Positions 46,257 to 54,292 are shown, counted from the first letter of the stretch. The stretch: DNA of 64,000 bases from Gemmatimonadota bacterium (GCA_016871855.1 VHBQ01000001.1:62001-126000), one strand, 5' to 3'. Numbers and translations: made by a program. Notes: generated by a model not told the origin, from the letters alone.

Positions 46257-46284
46257 GAGGGCCGGTGTTGCTGACCCGGCCCTC
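46257..46284 (+). promoter_or_regulatory. Hairpin covering the ribosome-binding site and start of the next gene
   Basis: GAGGGCCGG (46257-46265) pairs with CCGGCCCTC (46276-46284), 9 bp, loop 10. The left arm contains most of the GGAGGG Shine-Dalgarno and the first base of GTG 46265. It may act as a terminator for the preceding gene (27 bases past its stop) or mask translation initiation of the hydrolase. Confidence 0.5.
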
Positions 46285-47140
46285 GTGCTTTCCCGAAGGC
46301 TTCGCCGGATGCACGTCGCGCGATGTCCGGCTTGCGGACGGAACGCGGCTGCGCCTCGTTGAGAGCGGCGTCGGTGCATCGCGGCCGGTGCTGTTGGTGC
46401 ACGGCTTCGGCGCGTCAGCGTACCAGTGGCGGCACATGTTGCCAGCGCTCGCCGACGCGGGCTTCCACGCGCTGGCGCCCGACCTTCCTGGCCACGGCTT
46501 CAGTCAGCTCGTGTTCCCGCAGGGCGAGTACGCGCGCGCGGCGTATGCCCGGCGACTGTTTCTGCTCCTCGATGCGCTCGGGATCGACCGCGCGCCACTC
46601 GTTGGCCACTCCATGGGCGGCGCCATCGCGGCGGAGATGGCGTGGCAATCTCCAGAGCGCGTGGCGCGACTTGCCCTGCTCTCCCCGGCGGGATTTGGCA
46701 TCGTCCCCGAGCGGGTGCGGGCGATGCGCTGGGTGCCGGACCTTCTCGCCCCGCTCGCCCGCCCGTTCACGTCGCGCGCGGCGGCGCATCTCGTGCTCGG
46801 GGACGTGTACGGTCCCGATGGCACCTGGACGGTGCGCGATGAACAGGAACTGCTCGCCCCCTACGCGCAGCGCGACATCTTCCGGGCGCTGCTGCGCACG
46901 GTGAAGGAGTTCGACTTCCGCCTGCACACCAACGCCCAACTCGCGCAACTGCCCGCGGGTACACTGGTGGTCTTCGGCACACATGACGCTGTGGTGCGCC
47001 CGTGCGACGTCGCGGCGCGGGTGCAGCTGGTCCCCGACGGGCGGCTGGTGGTGCTGCCTCGCGTTGGCCACTTGCCGCAGGTGGAGGCCGCCGCCGCTGT
47101 CACGCACCTCCTGGTGGAGTTTCTGCAGACGCGCGCGTAG
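46265..47140 (+). CDS. Alpha/beta hydrolase (serine type)
   Basis: The protein has 291 residues from GTG 46265. I prefer this start for its GGAGG; the frame continues upstream into the previous gene. Motifs are LLVHGFGASAYQWRHMLPAL (oxyanion region), nucleophile Ser in LVGHSMGGAIAAEMAW, Asp in VVFGTHDAVVRP and His in LPRVGHLPQVE. It is an esterase/lipase or similar of unknown substrate. The start is sequestered by the hairpin at 46257. Confidence 0.84.
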   Translation: MLLTRPSCFPEGFAGCTSRDVRLADGTRLRLVESGVGASRPVLLVHGFGASAYQWRHMLPALADAGFHALAPDLPGHGFSQLVFPQGEYARAAYARRLFLLLDALGIDRAPLVGHSMGGAIAAEMAWQSPERVARLALLSPAGFGIVPERVRAMRWVPDLLAPLARPFTSRAAAHLVLGDVYGPDGTWTVRDEQELLAPYAQRDIFRALLRTVKEFDFRLHTNAQLAQLPAGTLVVFGTHDAVVRPCDVAARVQLVPDGRLVVLPRVGHLPQVEAAAAVTHLLVEFLQTRA

Positions 47141-47172
47141 CGAGGGGTGCTCGTCGCGATTAGGTTGCGCGT

Positions 47173-48474
47173 GTGACCACAGACAAGAAGAAGGGCCCCG
47201 CGCGCGGGCGTGGCACGCGCGGGACGAAGCGGCCCGCCAAAGGCGCGGCCGACACGGCCAAGGCCGAGCGCCACGCGACCGAATCGCCGAAGGAACCGGA
47301 GACGCTGAGCCTGGCCCAAGCGGAGGCGGCGGCGAGCGCGAGCGACGGCGGCGGTTTCGCCGAACTCGGCCTGCATCCCACCGTGATGCGCGCCATCGTG
47401 GATGCCGGCTATACCCTCCCGACGCCCATTCAGCGGCAGGCCATTCCGCTGGCGCTCAAGGGGCGCGACTTGATGGGGCTCGCGCAAACGGGCACGGGGA
47501 AGACGGCGAGCTTCTCCATTCCGATCATCGAGCGGTTGCTCGACGGCCCGGCCCGCACGCGCGCGTTGATTCTCACGCCGACGCGCGAGCTGTGCCAGCA
47601 GGTGGAGGAGGCCTTCCGCAAGTACGGCAAGCATGCGGGGCTCGGCGTGGTGTCCGTGTACGGCGGCGTGGGCTACGACACCCAAGTGGCCGCTCTCCGC
47701 GGTGGCGTGGATGTGGTGGTCGCCACTCCGGGGCGCCTGATCGATCATCTCGAGCGCCAGAATGTGAGCTTTGACGAGCTCGAGGTGTTGGTGCTCGACG
47801 AGGCCGACCGGATGCTCGACATGGGCTTCGCCCCGCAGATCTCACGGATCGTCGCGACCATTCCGCCGTATCGCCAAACGCTGTTGTTCAGCGCCACGAT
47901 GCCGCCCGAGGTGGAGGCACTGGCCCGGAAGTATCTGCGCAAGCCGGTGGTCGTGCAGGTGGGTCGGCGATCGCAGGCGGCGACGACGGTGCAGCACTTC
48001 GTCTATCCGGTGCCGAAGCAGCGCAAGGCGGAACTGCTCGCCGAGCTGCTCAAGAAGGATTCGATGGACTCGGTGCTGGTGTTCACGCGCACCAAGCACG
48101 GCGCCGACCGCGTGGTGCGGCACCTCGAGCACGAGGGCATCAACGCCGACGCGCTGCACGCCGACAAGTCACAGGGCCAGCGCGAGGCGGCGCTGCAGCG
48201 CTTCCGGGACGGGAAGACGCGGGTGCTCGTCGCCACCGACATCGCGCAGCGCGGCCTCGACATCTCGGGCATCACGCACGTGATCAACTACGACGTCCCG
48301 CAACAGGCCGAGGACTACGTGCACCGCATCGGACGCACCGGGCGCGCCGCGCAGACGGGCGATGCCTACACGTTCATGTGCGCCGACGAGATCGCGATGG
48401 TAAAGACCATCGAGCGGACGATCAATCAGGAGATCCCGCGGCGGTCGGTGCCGGGATACGACTTCGGGACCTAG
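47173..48474 (+). CDS. DEAD-box RNA helicase (RhlE-like)
   Basis: The protein has 433 residues from GTG 47173. All DEAD-box motifs are present: Q motif (YTLPTPIQRQAIP), I AQTGTGKT, Ia PTREL, Ib ATPGRL, II DEAD, III SAT, IV VLVFTRTKHGADR, V VATDIAQRGLDI, VI YVHRIGRTGRA. A basic, low-complexity N-terminal 50 residues (KKKGPARGRGTRGTKR) replaces the usual C-terminal RNA-binding tail; the protein ends soon after motif VI. It is expected to remodel rRNA or mRNA in the cytoplasm. It is followed by hairpin D. Confidence 0.93.
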   Translation: MTTDKKKGPARGRGTRGTKRPAKGAADTAKAERHATESPKEPETLSLAQAEAAASASDGGGFAELGLHPTVMRAIVDAGYTLPTPIQRQAIPLALKGRDLMGLAQTGTGKTASFSIPIIERLLDGPARTRALILTPTRELCQQVEEAFRKYGKHAGLGVVSVYGGVGYDTQVAALRGGVDVVVATPGRLIDHLERQNVSFDELEVLVLDEADRMLDMGFAPQISRIVATIPPYRQTLLFSATMPPEVEALARKYLRKPVVVQVGRRSQAATTVQHFVYPVPKQRKAELLAELLKKDSMDSVLVFTRTKHGADRVVRHLEHEGINADALHADKSQGQREAALQRFRDGKTRVLVATDIAQRGLDISGITHVINYDVPQQAEDYVHRIGRTGRAAQTGDAYTFMCADEIAMVKTIERTINQEIPRRSVPGYDFGT

Positions 48475-48481
48475 CGGTCCC

Positions 48482-48599
48482 GAAGAAAAACAACAGAGAA
48501 ACAACAGAAAGACAACAGAGAAACAACAGGGAGACGGGAGATGACGGCCGTCCTGTTGTCTCTCTGTTGTCTTTCTGTTGTTTCTCTGTTGTTTCTCGG
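48482..48599. repeat. AACAACAGAGA-unit inverted repeat (element D)
   Basis: The left arm (48482-48532) is built of AAACAACAGAG-type units. The right arm (48552-48599) is its complement (CTCTGTTGTTT units), nearly perfect over about 45 bases, with the inner palindrome ACGGCCGT. The arms are much more AT-rich than the genes. The element fills the convergent gap between the DEAD-box helicase and the pseudopilin gene and is a plausible two-way terminator. Confidence 0.92.
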
Positions 48600-48601
48600 C
48601 C

Positions 48602-49027
48602 CTACTCGCTCCACCGCACCCTCCCCAGCCTCGAGACCACGATCGAATCCACGTGCGGGCCGCGCGCGACCAACACGGTGGTGTTGGACACTCCGGTCGC
48701 GAGTCCGTCGGGGGCATAGCGGACGAAATCCCCGCTGGCCGCGACGCGCACGCCGTGCAGGGCGGTAAGCGCCCGCCGCGTGATGGTATCGCCAGCGCAG
48801 GTAACGGTGACCTCGCCGCGGACGGCATCCACCGTGAAGGTCGCCACCGCGCCGCGCACCAGCGCGGCCTCACGCGCGAGGACCAGGGCGTTCACGACCT
48901 CGCGTACGGCGGCGCGTACATGCCAGCCGGTGGTGATGCCGGCCACCCGGGGCAGGGCCGTGCCGACGGCGATGCCAAGCAACGCGATGGTCAGGGCGAG
49001 TTCGGGCAGGGTGTGGGCGCGGCGCAT
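48602..49027 (-). CDS. GspH/FimT-like type II pseudopilin
   Basis: The protein has 141 residues from the ATG at 49027, which follows GGAGG. The N-terminus MRRAHTLPELALTIALLGIAVG is a prepilin leader and hydrophobic helix, quoted here in outline. Cleavage is expected after Ala4, with Glu at +5; the -1 residue is Ala rather than Gly. The C-terminal region resembles GspH/FimT beta structure (ATFTVDAVRGEVTVTC, VRVAASGDFVRYAPDGLATG). No other pilus or secretion gene is nearby, so it may work with a system elsewhere. Confidence 0.82.
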   Translation of the reverse strand: MRRAHTLPELALTIALLGIAVGTALPRVAGITTGWHVRAAVREVVNALVLAREAALVRGAVATFTVDAVRGEVTVTCAGDTITRRALTALHGVRVAASGDFVRYAPDGLATGVSNTTVLVARGPHVDSIVVSRLGRVRWSE

Positions 49028-49211
49028 GCGGAGCCTCCAATGGCGATGTCGCCGCAGATGCGCGGCGCGGGGATACCGCACATCTTGGAGATGGCGCGCC
49101 GGCGCGTGTCACCATTTGAACGCCGCCGGTGGCGCGCGATTGCGTGCGGGGCGCGCAGGGGTCGCCCCACCGCGGCGATTCGCGAATCGTCCGTCCAACC
49201 GGAGACATGAG

Positions 49212-49457
49212 ATGCTGCCTGCTGTCCTGCGCCGAGGTGCGGCGCTCGCGTTGGTGCTTGCCGCCGCTGGCTGCCGGTCGCCCGCGGCCGACGCCGCCAT
49301 CGCCGAGCAGTTCTCGCAGATGTCCGACGCCCTCGTGGCGATGCAGGACCAGATGTCGGTGATGGCGACGACGATGGACTCCCTCGTCACCGTCACCGCG
49401 AAGCAGGACACGCTCATTCGGCGCATCGCCGCGGTGAGCGGGGTGCCGACGCCGTAG
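49212..49457 (+). CDS. Small coiled-coil lipoprotein
   Basis: The 81-residue protein has a lipobox (ALALVLAAAGC) and a mature part that is one amphipathic helix with regular hydrophobics (AEQFSQMSDALVAMQDQMSV, TTMDSLVTVTAKQDTLIRRI). It looks like a short Lpp-like coiled coil. GGAG lies 8 bases before the ATG. It precedes the selenoprotein gene by 53 bases; a common transcript is possible. Confidence 0.72.
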   Translation: MLPAVLRRGAALALVLAAAGCRSPAADAAIAEQFSQMSDALVAMQDQMSVMATTMDSLVTVTAKQDTLIRRIAAVSGVPTP

Positions 49458-49510
49458 CGGCCTCGCGGCGCGGCGTTACGGCCCTAGATTTCAGCGGCAG
49501 AGGAGGACCG

Positions 49511-49747
49511 ATGCGCGTCAACATCGAATACTGCGTCGTTTGAAACTACGAACCCCGGGCCGTCAGTCTGGCGGCCGCGATTCGTGAGCATCATCCGTCG
49601 GCCGACGTGACGCTGCAGCCGAGCAGCGGCGGCCGGTTCGAGGTCAGCGTGGACGGCCGTCCCGTCTTTGAAAAGTCCACGCTCGGCCGCCATGCGCAGC
49701 CGGGCGAGGTGCTGGAGCTAATTCGTATTCACACAACCACGTCATGA
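49511..49747 (+). CDS. SelW/Rdx-family selenoprotein (in-frame TGA = selenocysteine, CxxU)
   Basis: ATG 49511 follows AGGAGG by 4 bases. The frame runs 78 residues to TGA 49745, interrupted only by TGA 49541. Read as Sec, the N-terminus is NIEYCVVUNYEPRAVSLA, the CxxC/CxxU redox motif of Rdx (SelW/SelT/SelH) proteins at the expected place. The C-terminal signature (SGGRFEVSVDG, FEKSTLGRHAQPGEVLELI) is intact after the TGA and in the same frame. That argues against a pseudogene. Family members are thioredoxin-fold thiol oxidoreductases thought to interact with glutathione or thioredoxin. A bSECIS-like hairpin follows the TGA. The stop overlaps the pfkA start (ATGA). Confidence 0.9.
49549..49584 (+). 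promoter_or_regulatory. Bacterial SECIS-like hairpin for the selW-type gene
   Basis: Directly downstream of TGA 49541-49543, GGCCGTCA (49558-49565) pairs with TGGCGGCC (49569-49576) including one G-U. This leaves apical GTC (or AGTCU if the last pair opens), and CGAA (49549) can pair with TTCG (49581). The loop starts 22 bases after the TGA and has a G in its first positions followed by U, as bacterial SECIS elements require. The loop resembles the AGGUCU of E. coli fdhF. Confidence 0.75.
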
Positions 49748-50820
49748 GAATTGCGATTTCCACCGGCGGCGGTGACGCCCCCGGACTGAATGCCGTCATC
49801 CGCGCCGCCGTGATGTCGGCGCTCGATCGCGGCTGGCACGTGCTGGGCATCAAGCGCGGCTACATGGGCCTGCTGGGCGAGGACGAGGTGATCCCGCTCA
49901 CCGCCGACTCCGTGCGCGGCATCGCTCACCTCGGCGGCACGATCCTGCGGACGACCAACCGCGGCAATCCGTTCCAGTACCCCGTGCGTCAGCCCGACGG
50001 CTCGTACGTGGATGTGGACCGGTCGGACGAGTTGATCGACAACGCGCGCAACCTCGGCATCGAGGCGTTCATCACGATCGGCGGCGACGGGTCGCTGGCC
50101 ATCGCCCAGAAGCTCTTCGAGAAGGGCGTGCGCATCGTCGGCGTGCCGAAGACCATCGACAACGACGTGAGCGGGACGATCACCACGTTCGGCTTCGACA
50201 CGGCAGTGACCACCGCGATGGAGGCGATCGACAAACTGCACACCACGGCGTCGAGTCACGACCGCGTGCTCGTGCTTGAGGTAATGGGGCGCGACTGCGG
50301 GTTCATCGCGTTGCATTCCGGCGTCTCGGGGCAGGCGCACGCCATCCTGATTCCCGAGATAGCGTGGGACATCGAGAACGTCTGCGCGCACATCATGAAG
50401 CGCGACGGGCAGGGGAAGAAGTTCGCGATCGTCGTCGTGGCGGAGGGGGTGCAGTTCGAGGGCGAACAGGGGTCGCTGGGCGAGTCGATGCCCGGCCAGG
50501 CCAAGCGCGTGGGGGGCGTGGCGGAGCAGATCGCCAAGGCCATCCAGGTCCGCACGGGCAAGGAGTGCCGCTCGCTGGTGCTGGGCCACCTGCAGCGCGG
50601 CGGGATGCCCACGGGGTACGACCGTCTACTGGCCACCCGCTTCGGGGGGGCGGCCACCGAGGCGGTGGCGAACGCCAAATGGGGGCATATGGTGGCGCTG
50701 CAGACGCCGCACATCGTCCCCATCCCGCTCACGGACGTGCTGATGAAGCTCAAGCGGGTGGACCCGACGCACGACCTGGTGCGCACCGCCCGGCGGATTG
50801 GGATTTCGTTCGGGGACTGA
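49744..50820 (+). CDS. pfkA: 6-phosphofructokinase
   Basis: The protein has 358 residues. Motifs are STGGGDAPGLNAVIR (start), TIGGDGS (113-117), the catalytic VPKTIDNDV (135-142), MGRDCGFIAL, and LGHLQRGGMPTGYDR. The Gly within GGDGS favours ATP as phosphoryl donor, while Lys in PKTIDND is the residue typical of PPi-dependent relatives. This mixed pattern occurs in actinobacterial ATP-PFKs. It phosphorylates fructose-6-phosphate in glycolysis. The start overlaps the selenoprotein stop, so pfkA translation may depend on successful UGA decoding upstream. Confidence 0.94.
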   Translation: MRIAISTGGGDAPGLNAVIRAAVMSALDRGWHVLGIKRGYMGLLGEDEVIPLTADSVRGIAHLGGTILRTTNRGNPFQYPVRQPDGSYVDVDRSDELIDNARNLGIEAFITIGGDGSLAIAQKLFEKGVRIVGVPKTIDNDVSGTITTFGFDTAVTTAMEAIDKLHTTASSHDRVLVLEVMGRDCGFIALHSGVSGQAHAILIPEIAWDIENVCAHIMKRDGQGKKFAIVVVAEGVQFEGEQGSLGESMPGQAKRVGGVAEQIAKAIQVRTGKECRSLVLGHLQRGGMPTGYDRLLATRFGGAATEAVANAKWGHMVALQTPHIVPIPLTDVLMKLKRVDPTHDLVRTARRIGISFGD

Positions 50821-50821
50821 C

Positions 50822-50846
50822 CCGGCGGGTCCTATGGATCCGCCGG
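50822..50846 (+). terminator. Hairpin after pfkA
   Basis: CCGGCGGGTC (50822-50831) pairs with GATCCGCCGG (one G-U) around CTATG, immediately after the pfkA stop. The downstream bases are not T-rich, so the termination strength is uncertain. Confidence 0.5.
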
Positions 50847-50933
50847 CAAGGCACCGGGTAGAATTGGTCGCAGTGGCGCGATGTGGCGCCGGATCGTCGT
50901 ACGGGCGGAAGATCGCCCACTGGGGAGAATGTG

Positions 50934-51362
50934 GTGAAGGCAACCGTCAGTATCATCGCGCTCGCGCTGCTCTCGACCGCCGCGACGGCGCAGGAATCCC
51001 GAGGACGCGAGCCCCGCGAGCTGGGACGTGAGCAGCGGGTGCCCGGCGCGGTCAGCGTGCCTGCCGGCCTCTGCCGCCTGTGGATTGAGGGCGTGCCGGC
51101 GTCGCAGCAACCCGCCCCGACCGACTGCGCCAATGCCATCCGGAACCGTCCCCCGAACGCCGCCGTGATCTACGGCGCGCCGGTGCGCAGCGGGGCGATG
51201 GAGATGGAGCCGTTCGCGCGCCAGCCGGGCAAGCTGCCCATCAGGCAGCTCAATGCGGGTTCGAGAAGCGGCGACCGCGAAGCAGCCCGCGATGAACCGC
51301 GGGGCCGGAGCGGCGACACCGCCGCCAAGCCCGCGCGCCGCAAACCGGAGAAGCCGCAGTAA
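50934..51362 (+). CDS. Small secreted protein of unknown function
   Basis: The protein has 142 residues from GTG 50934 (GGGGAG 6 bases upstream; the adjacent GTG 50931 is also possible). It has a signal peptide (ATVSIIALALLSTAATAQ) followed by a basic region. A conserved-looking core reads PAGLCRLWIEGVPASQQPAP, TDCANAIRNRPPNAAVIYG with two Cys that may form a disulfide. The C-terminal 60 residues are charged, Arg/Ala-rich and probably unstructured. The function is unknown. Confidence 0.72.
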   Translation: MKATVSIIALALLSTAATAQESRGREPRELGREQRVPGAVSVPAGLCRLWIEGVPASQQPAPTDCANAIRNRPPNAAVIYGAPVRSGAMEMEPFARQPGKLPIRQLNAGSRSGDREAARDEPRGRSGDTAAKPARRKPEKPQ

Positions 51363-51418
51363 GCCAGTCCCTGCGCCCCGTCACCGACCCGTACCTCCCG
51401 CGCGATCACGACGATTTC

Positions 51419-54163
51419 GTGCGCAGCGGGACCGGGGGGCGCATCATCGTGATTGCCCCGACGCGCGCGGCGTGCGAGACGATCGAACTCGCCTTCACGC
51501 TCGACATCCAGACAGTGCTGTGGAAGCACCACGGCGAGCGCCTGCGCGCGCTGGCCGATCGGCTCACCCGCGAGGGAGTGCGCGAGGGCCGGCGCCCGGG
51601 CTTCGGCATCGTCGCCGGAACGGGGACGGGCAAGACGCTCAGTATCAAGCCCATCGCGCAGGTGATGCTCGCCACCGACGACCTGCGCGTCGGCGTCATC
51701 AACCGCGAGCGCGAAGCCACTCCAGAAACGCCGACGTGGAACGTCATCATCGTCACCACGGGCATCGCGCGGCGCTGGTTCCAGGACGGCGACATCCGGC
51801 CGCAGGACACGCTGGTGGTGGACGAGATTCACCAGACGTCGGCTGAGCTCGAGCTCTGCCTTGCCCTCGGCAAGCGCGTGGGATGCCGGTACATCTGGCT
51901 GTCGGCAACGGTGGATCCCGCTTTCTACGCGCGCTACCTCAATGCGGCCGAGGTGATCGAGAGCAGCGCGTTCGATCCGGCCAAGGCCGCCGACGTCGAA
52001 GTGTGGCGCAAGCAGCCGCTCGATTTCCTCGACGACCGGTTCCTTAACCGCGTCTTCAAGGAACGGCGCGGCGTCGGCGTCTTTCTCCCCACCCGCGCCG
52101 GCGTGGAGCAGGCAGCGGCGTTGGTGCAGAGCCGCTTCCCGCGGATGAACGTCGCGTTCTATCACGGCGGCGAGCCGATTCGCGTGATCCGGCCGTTTCT
52201 CGAGGGACAGGAGGCCAAGCCCTTCCTGCTGGCGATGACCGCCGCGGGGCAGAGCGCGCTGAACGTGCAGGGGCTCGACACGGTGATCATCGACGACACG
52301 CGCTTCACGAACATCGTCGAGCGCGGCAAGAACGTGCTGACCCGACTGCACCTTGGCGCCAACGAGATCCTGCAGATGGCCGGCCGCGTGCACGGGCGCG
52401 TGGCCGGCGGGCGCGTCTTCATCCTGAGCGATCGCGACATCCAGTTCGAGGCGCTGCAACCCACCGCGCCCGAATTCCAGCTGGCTGGCGACAGCGAGCG
52501 TGTGGCGCTGACCTGCGCCGCGCTGGGCGTGCGCGCCGACGAACTCGACCTGCCCGTGCCGCTCGACAAGATCAGCTATCGCCGGGCGCTCGAGTTCCTC
52601 CAAGGGCGCGGCATTGTGGACGGCGGCAAGCTGACGCCGTACGGGGTGAAGGTCGAGGCGATGCCCGTGGACCGGCCGTGGGCCGAACTGCTCGTGCACT
52701 GCGACGACGACCTGCTGCCCTACGTCGCGGTGATGGCGAGCATCGAGAGTCTGCATCGCATGACGCGCGAGGACCGCGACCTGAGCGGCCTCATTGTCCC
52801 CGGCAGCGATCACCTGACCTCGTACAACGTGTACGCCGAGGCGTTCACCCGCTGTGGGTTCCTCGGCGAAGTGTATGGCTTGCCGCGGCAGCTCTTCGAC
52901 GAGAGCGTGAGCACGTGGGCGGAGCGGCGCGGCGTGCTGGTGAAGGCGCTCGAGGACGCGGCGCTGGCGATGGCGAGCATCTATCGTGCGGTCGGACTCC
53001 CCCTGCCGTCGAAGATGCCGTTCGTCTCGCCGGAGGTGGATCGCACCTTCCGCGCGCTGCTCGCCGAGGTGATGCCGTTCGACGTCGTGATTGACGAGCA
53101 GACGGCGTGGGGCGACGAGGCGCGCGTGTCGAAGACGAGCGTTTGCGGCACGTGGGGGGCGATCGCCGGGACGCTGCGCTACTTCGCCGACAAGTGGGGA
53201 GTGCCGCGCGCGGCCATCGAGGGAACGCAGCTCTCCAAGGACCTGGTGCGGCGACACGCGACGGCGCACGCGCCGGCGCTGATCTTCGACGGGCGGCACA
53301 AGCAAACGCCGCTGGCGCTGGAGCGCCGGGTGACTTCCTTCGGCTTCGACCTCTCGCGCGAGCGCGAGCCCGTGCGCGAGTTCCCGCCCGGGCTCGAGGT
53401 TGAGGCGCGACGGGTGCTGGCCGAGGCAATGGCCCGCGGCGAGGCGCACCATCACGCGGTGCAGGGGAACCGGCAGGGCATTGAAGAAGTGCGCGAGGCG
53501 TACCGCCGCAGCGGCGGTGCCACGCCGCGTCTCGGACTGCCCGAGCTGACCGCGTGGTACGATCGCGCGATCGCCGGCGCGCGCTCCGTGGCCGAGTGGC
53601 GCGCGGTGCGCGCGCCGTTCGACGCCGACGAGTTCGTGCCGCGCGGCGAGCGCGATCGGCTCAAGGCGCTTCCCGGCGCCGTGGAACTGCGCGATCGCAC
53701 GATTGCCATCGACTACGATGTCGAGGAGACGACGGCCGGCGTCCTCGGTGTCGCGCGCCTTCGGATGCCGGAGAAGATCGCGCGGACGCTCGTGGCGGAG
53801 GAGTTGCCGGTGCTCGACCGCCCGCTGCGGTTCCAGGTGCTTCGTGGCGCACGAGGATCGGTGAAGGCGGCCTCGCTCGAGGAGTTGCAGGAGCGGCTGG
53901 ACGACCCGTTCACCGACGACGAACGCATCGAGGCGAATCGCCGCGGCTGGAAGGGCGATCGCGAACGCGGCGGACCGCGTGATCGAGGGGCACCGCGGCG
54001 AGACGCATCCGGGGGTGGCCGAGAAAGTCGGGGAGATCGTCCGCCGGGTGGCCGCGGATCGGGCGGGAAGCCATGGAAAGGGGCTCGCGGTGGCGATTCT
54101 CGCGATGCTGGAAGGCACCGTCCAGGTTCCCCGTCTGGACGCGGAAAGCGAAGGGGTAAATAG
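51419..54163 (+). CDS. DEIH-box superfamily 2 helicase with Arg/Gly-rich tail
   Basis: The protein has 914 residues from GTG 51419. Walker A is GTGTGKT (67-73), motif II DEIH (135-138) and motif III SAT (162-164). The second RecA-like domain has FLPTRAGVEQAA and LQMAGRVHGRVAGG. The DEAH-type box suggests an HrpA/NS3-like RNA or DNA helicase; the roughly 500-residue remainder is not recognised. The last 60 residues are RGG-like (GAPRRDASGGGRESRGD and following), a common RNA-binding tail. Sequence before the GTG (SLRPVTDPYLPRDHDDF) reads like coding, so a non-standard start such as CTG 51371 is possible. Confidence 0.8.
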   Translation: MRSGTGGRIIVIAPTRAACETIELAFTLDIQTVLWKHHGERLRALADRLTREGVREGRRPGFGIVAGTGTGKTLSIKPIAQVMLATDDLRVGVINREREATPETPTWNVIIVTTGIARRWFQDGDIRPQDTLVVDEIHQTSAELELCLALGKRVGCRYIWLSATVDPAFYARYLNAAEVIESSAFDPAKAADVEVWRKQPLDFLDDRFLNRVFKERRGVGVFLPTRAGVEQAAALVQSRFPRMNVAFYHGGEPIRVIRPFLEGQEAKPFLLAMTAAGQSALNVQGLDTVIIDDTRFTNIVERGKNVLTRLHLGANEILQMAGRVHGRVAGGRVFILSDRDIQFEALQPTAPEFQLAGDSERVALTCAALGVRADELDLPVPLDKISYRRALEFLQGRGIVDGGKLTPYGVKVEAMPVDRPWAELLVHCDDDLLPYVAVMASIESLHRMTREDRDLSGLIVPGSDHLTSYNVYAEAFTRCGFLGEVYGLPRQLFDESVSTWAERRGVLVKALEDAALAMASIYRAVGLPLPSKMPFVSPEVDRTFRALLAEVMPFDVVIDEQTAWGDEARVSKTSVCGTWGAIAGTLRYFADKWGVPRAAIEGTQLSKDLVRRHATAHAPALIFDGRHKQTPLALERRVTSFGFDLSREREPVREFPPGLEVEARRVLAEAMARGEAHHHAVQGNRQGIEEVREAYRRSGGATPRLGLPELTAWYDRAIAGARSVAEWRAVRAPFDADEFVPRGERDRLKALPGAVELRDRTIAIDYDVEETTAGVLGVARLRMPEKIARTLVAEELPVLDRPLRFQVLRGARGSVKAASLEELQERLDDPFTDDERIEANRRGWKGDRERGGPRDRGAPRRDASGGGRESRGDRPPGGRGSGGKPWKGARGGDSRDAGRHRPGSPSGRGKRRGK

Positions 54164-54234
54164 AGTTATCCGTTTTCGCTAGACCCGATTTCAGCCGTTG
54201 TCCAGAAAAAACAGAAGAAATACTAGACAAACCC

Positions 54235-54263
54235 TTGACATCGAGGGTAGCCTGCTGCAATTG
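54235..54263 (+). promoter_or_regulatory. Possible promoter of the ECF sigma gene
   Basis: A perfect TTGACA (54235-54240) is followed after 17 bases by CAATTG, a poor -10. It lies 30 bases before the GGGAGAA/ATG of the sigma gene in an AT-rich patch that begins around 54180. An ECF-type promoter in the same place cannot be excluded. Confidence 0.25.
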
Positions 54264-54292
54264 TTCTCTCAACTGATCCCCTGGGAGAAACA

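Noticed and set aside
49511..49543. Treating the TGA at 49541 as a nonsense mutation in a dead Rdx gene
   Set aside because: The frame after the TGA keeps the full family signature and ends in an ATGA junction with pfkA, the TGA is exactly at the Sec position, and a SECIS-like stem follows. A random lesion would not be placed so precisely.
51170..54118. A 982-residue open frame on the minus strand
   Set aside because: It lies antisense to the DEIH helicase gene and has shadow-like composition.
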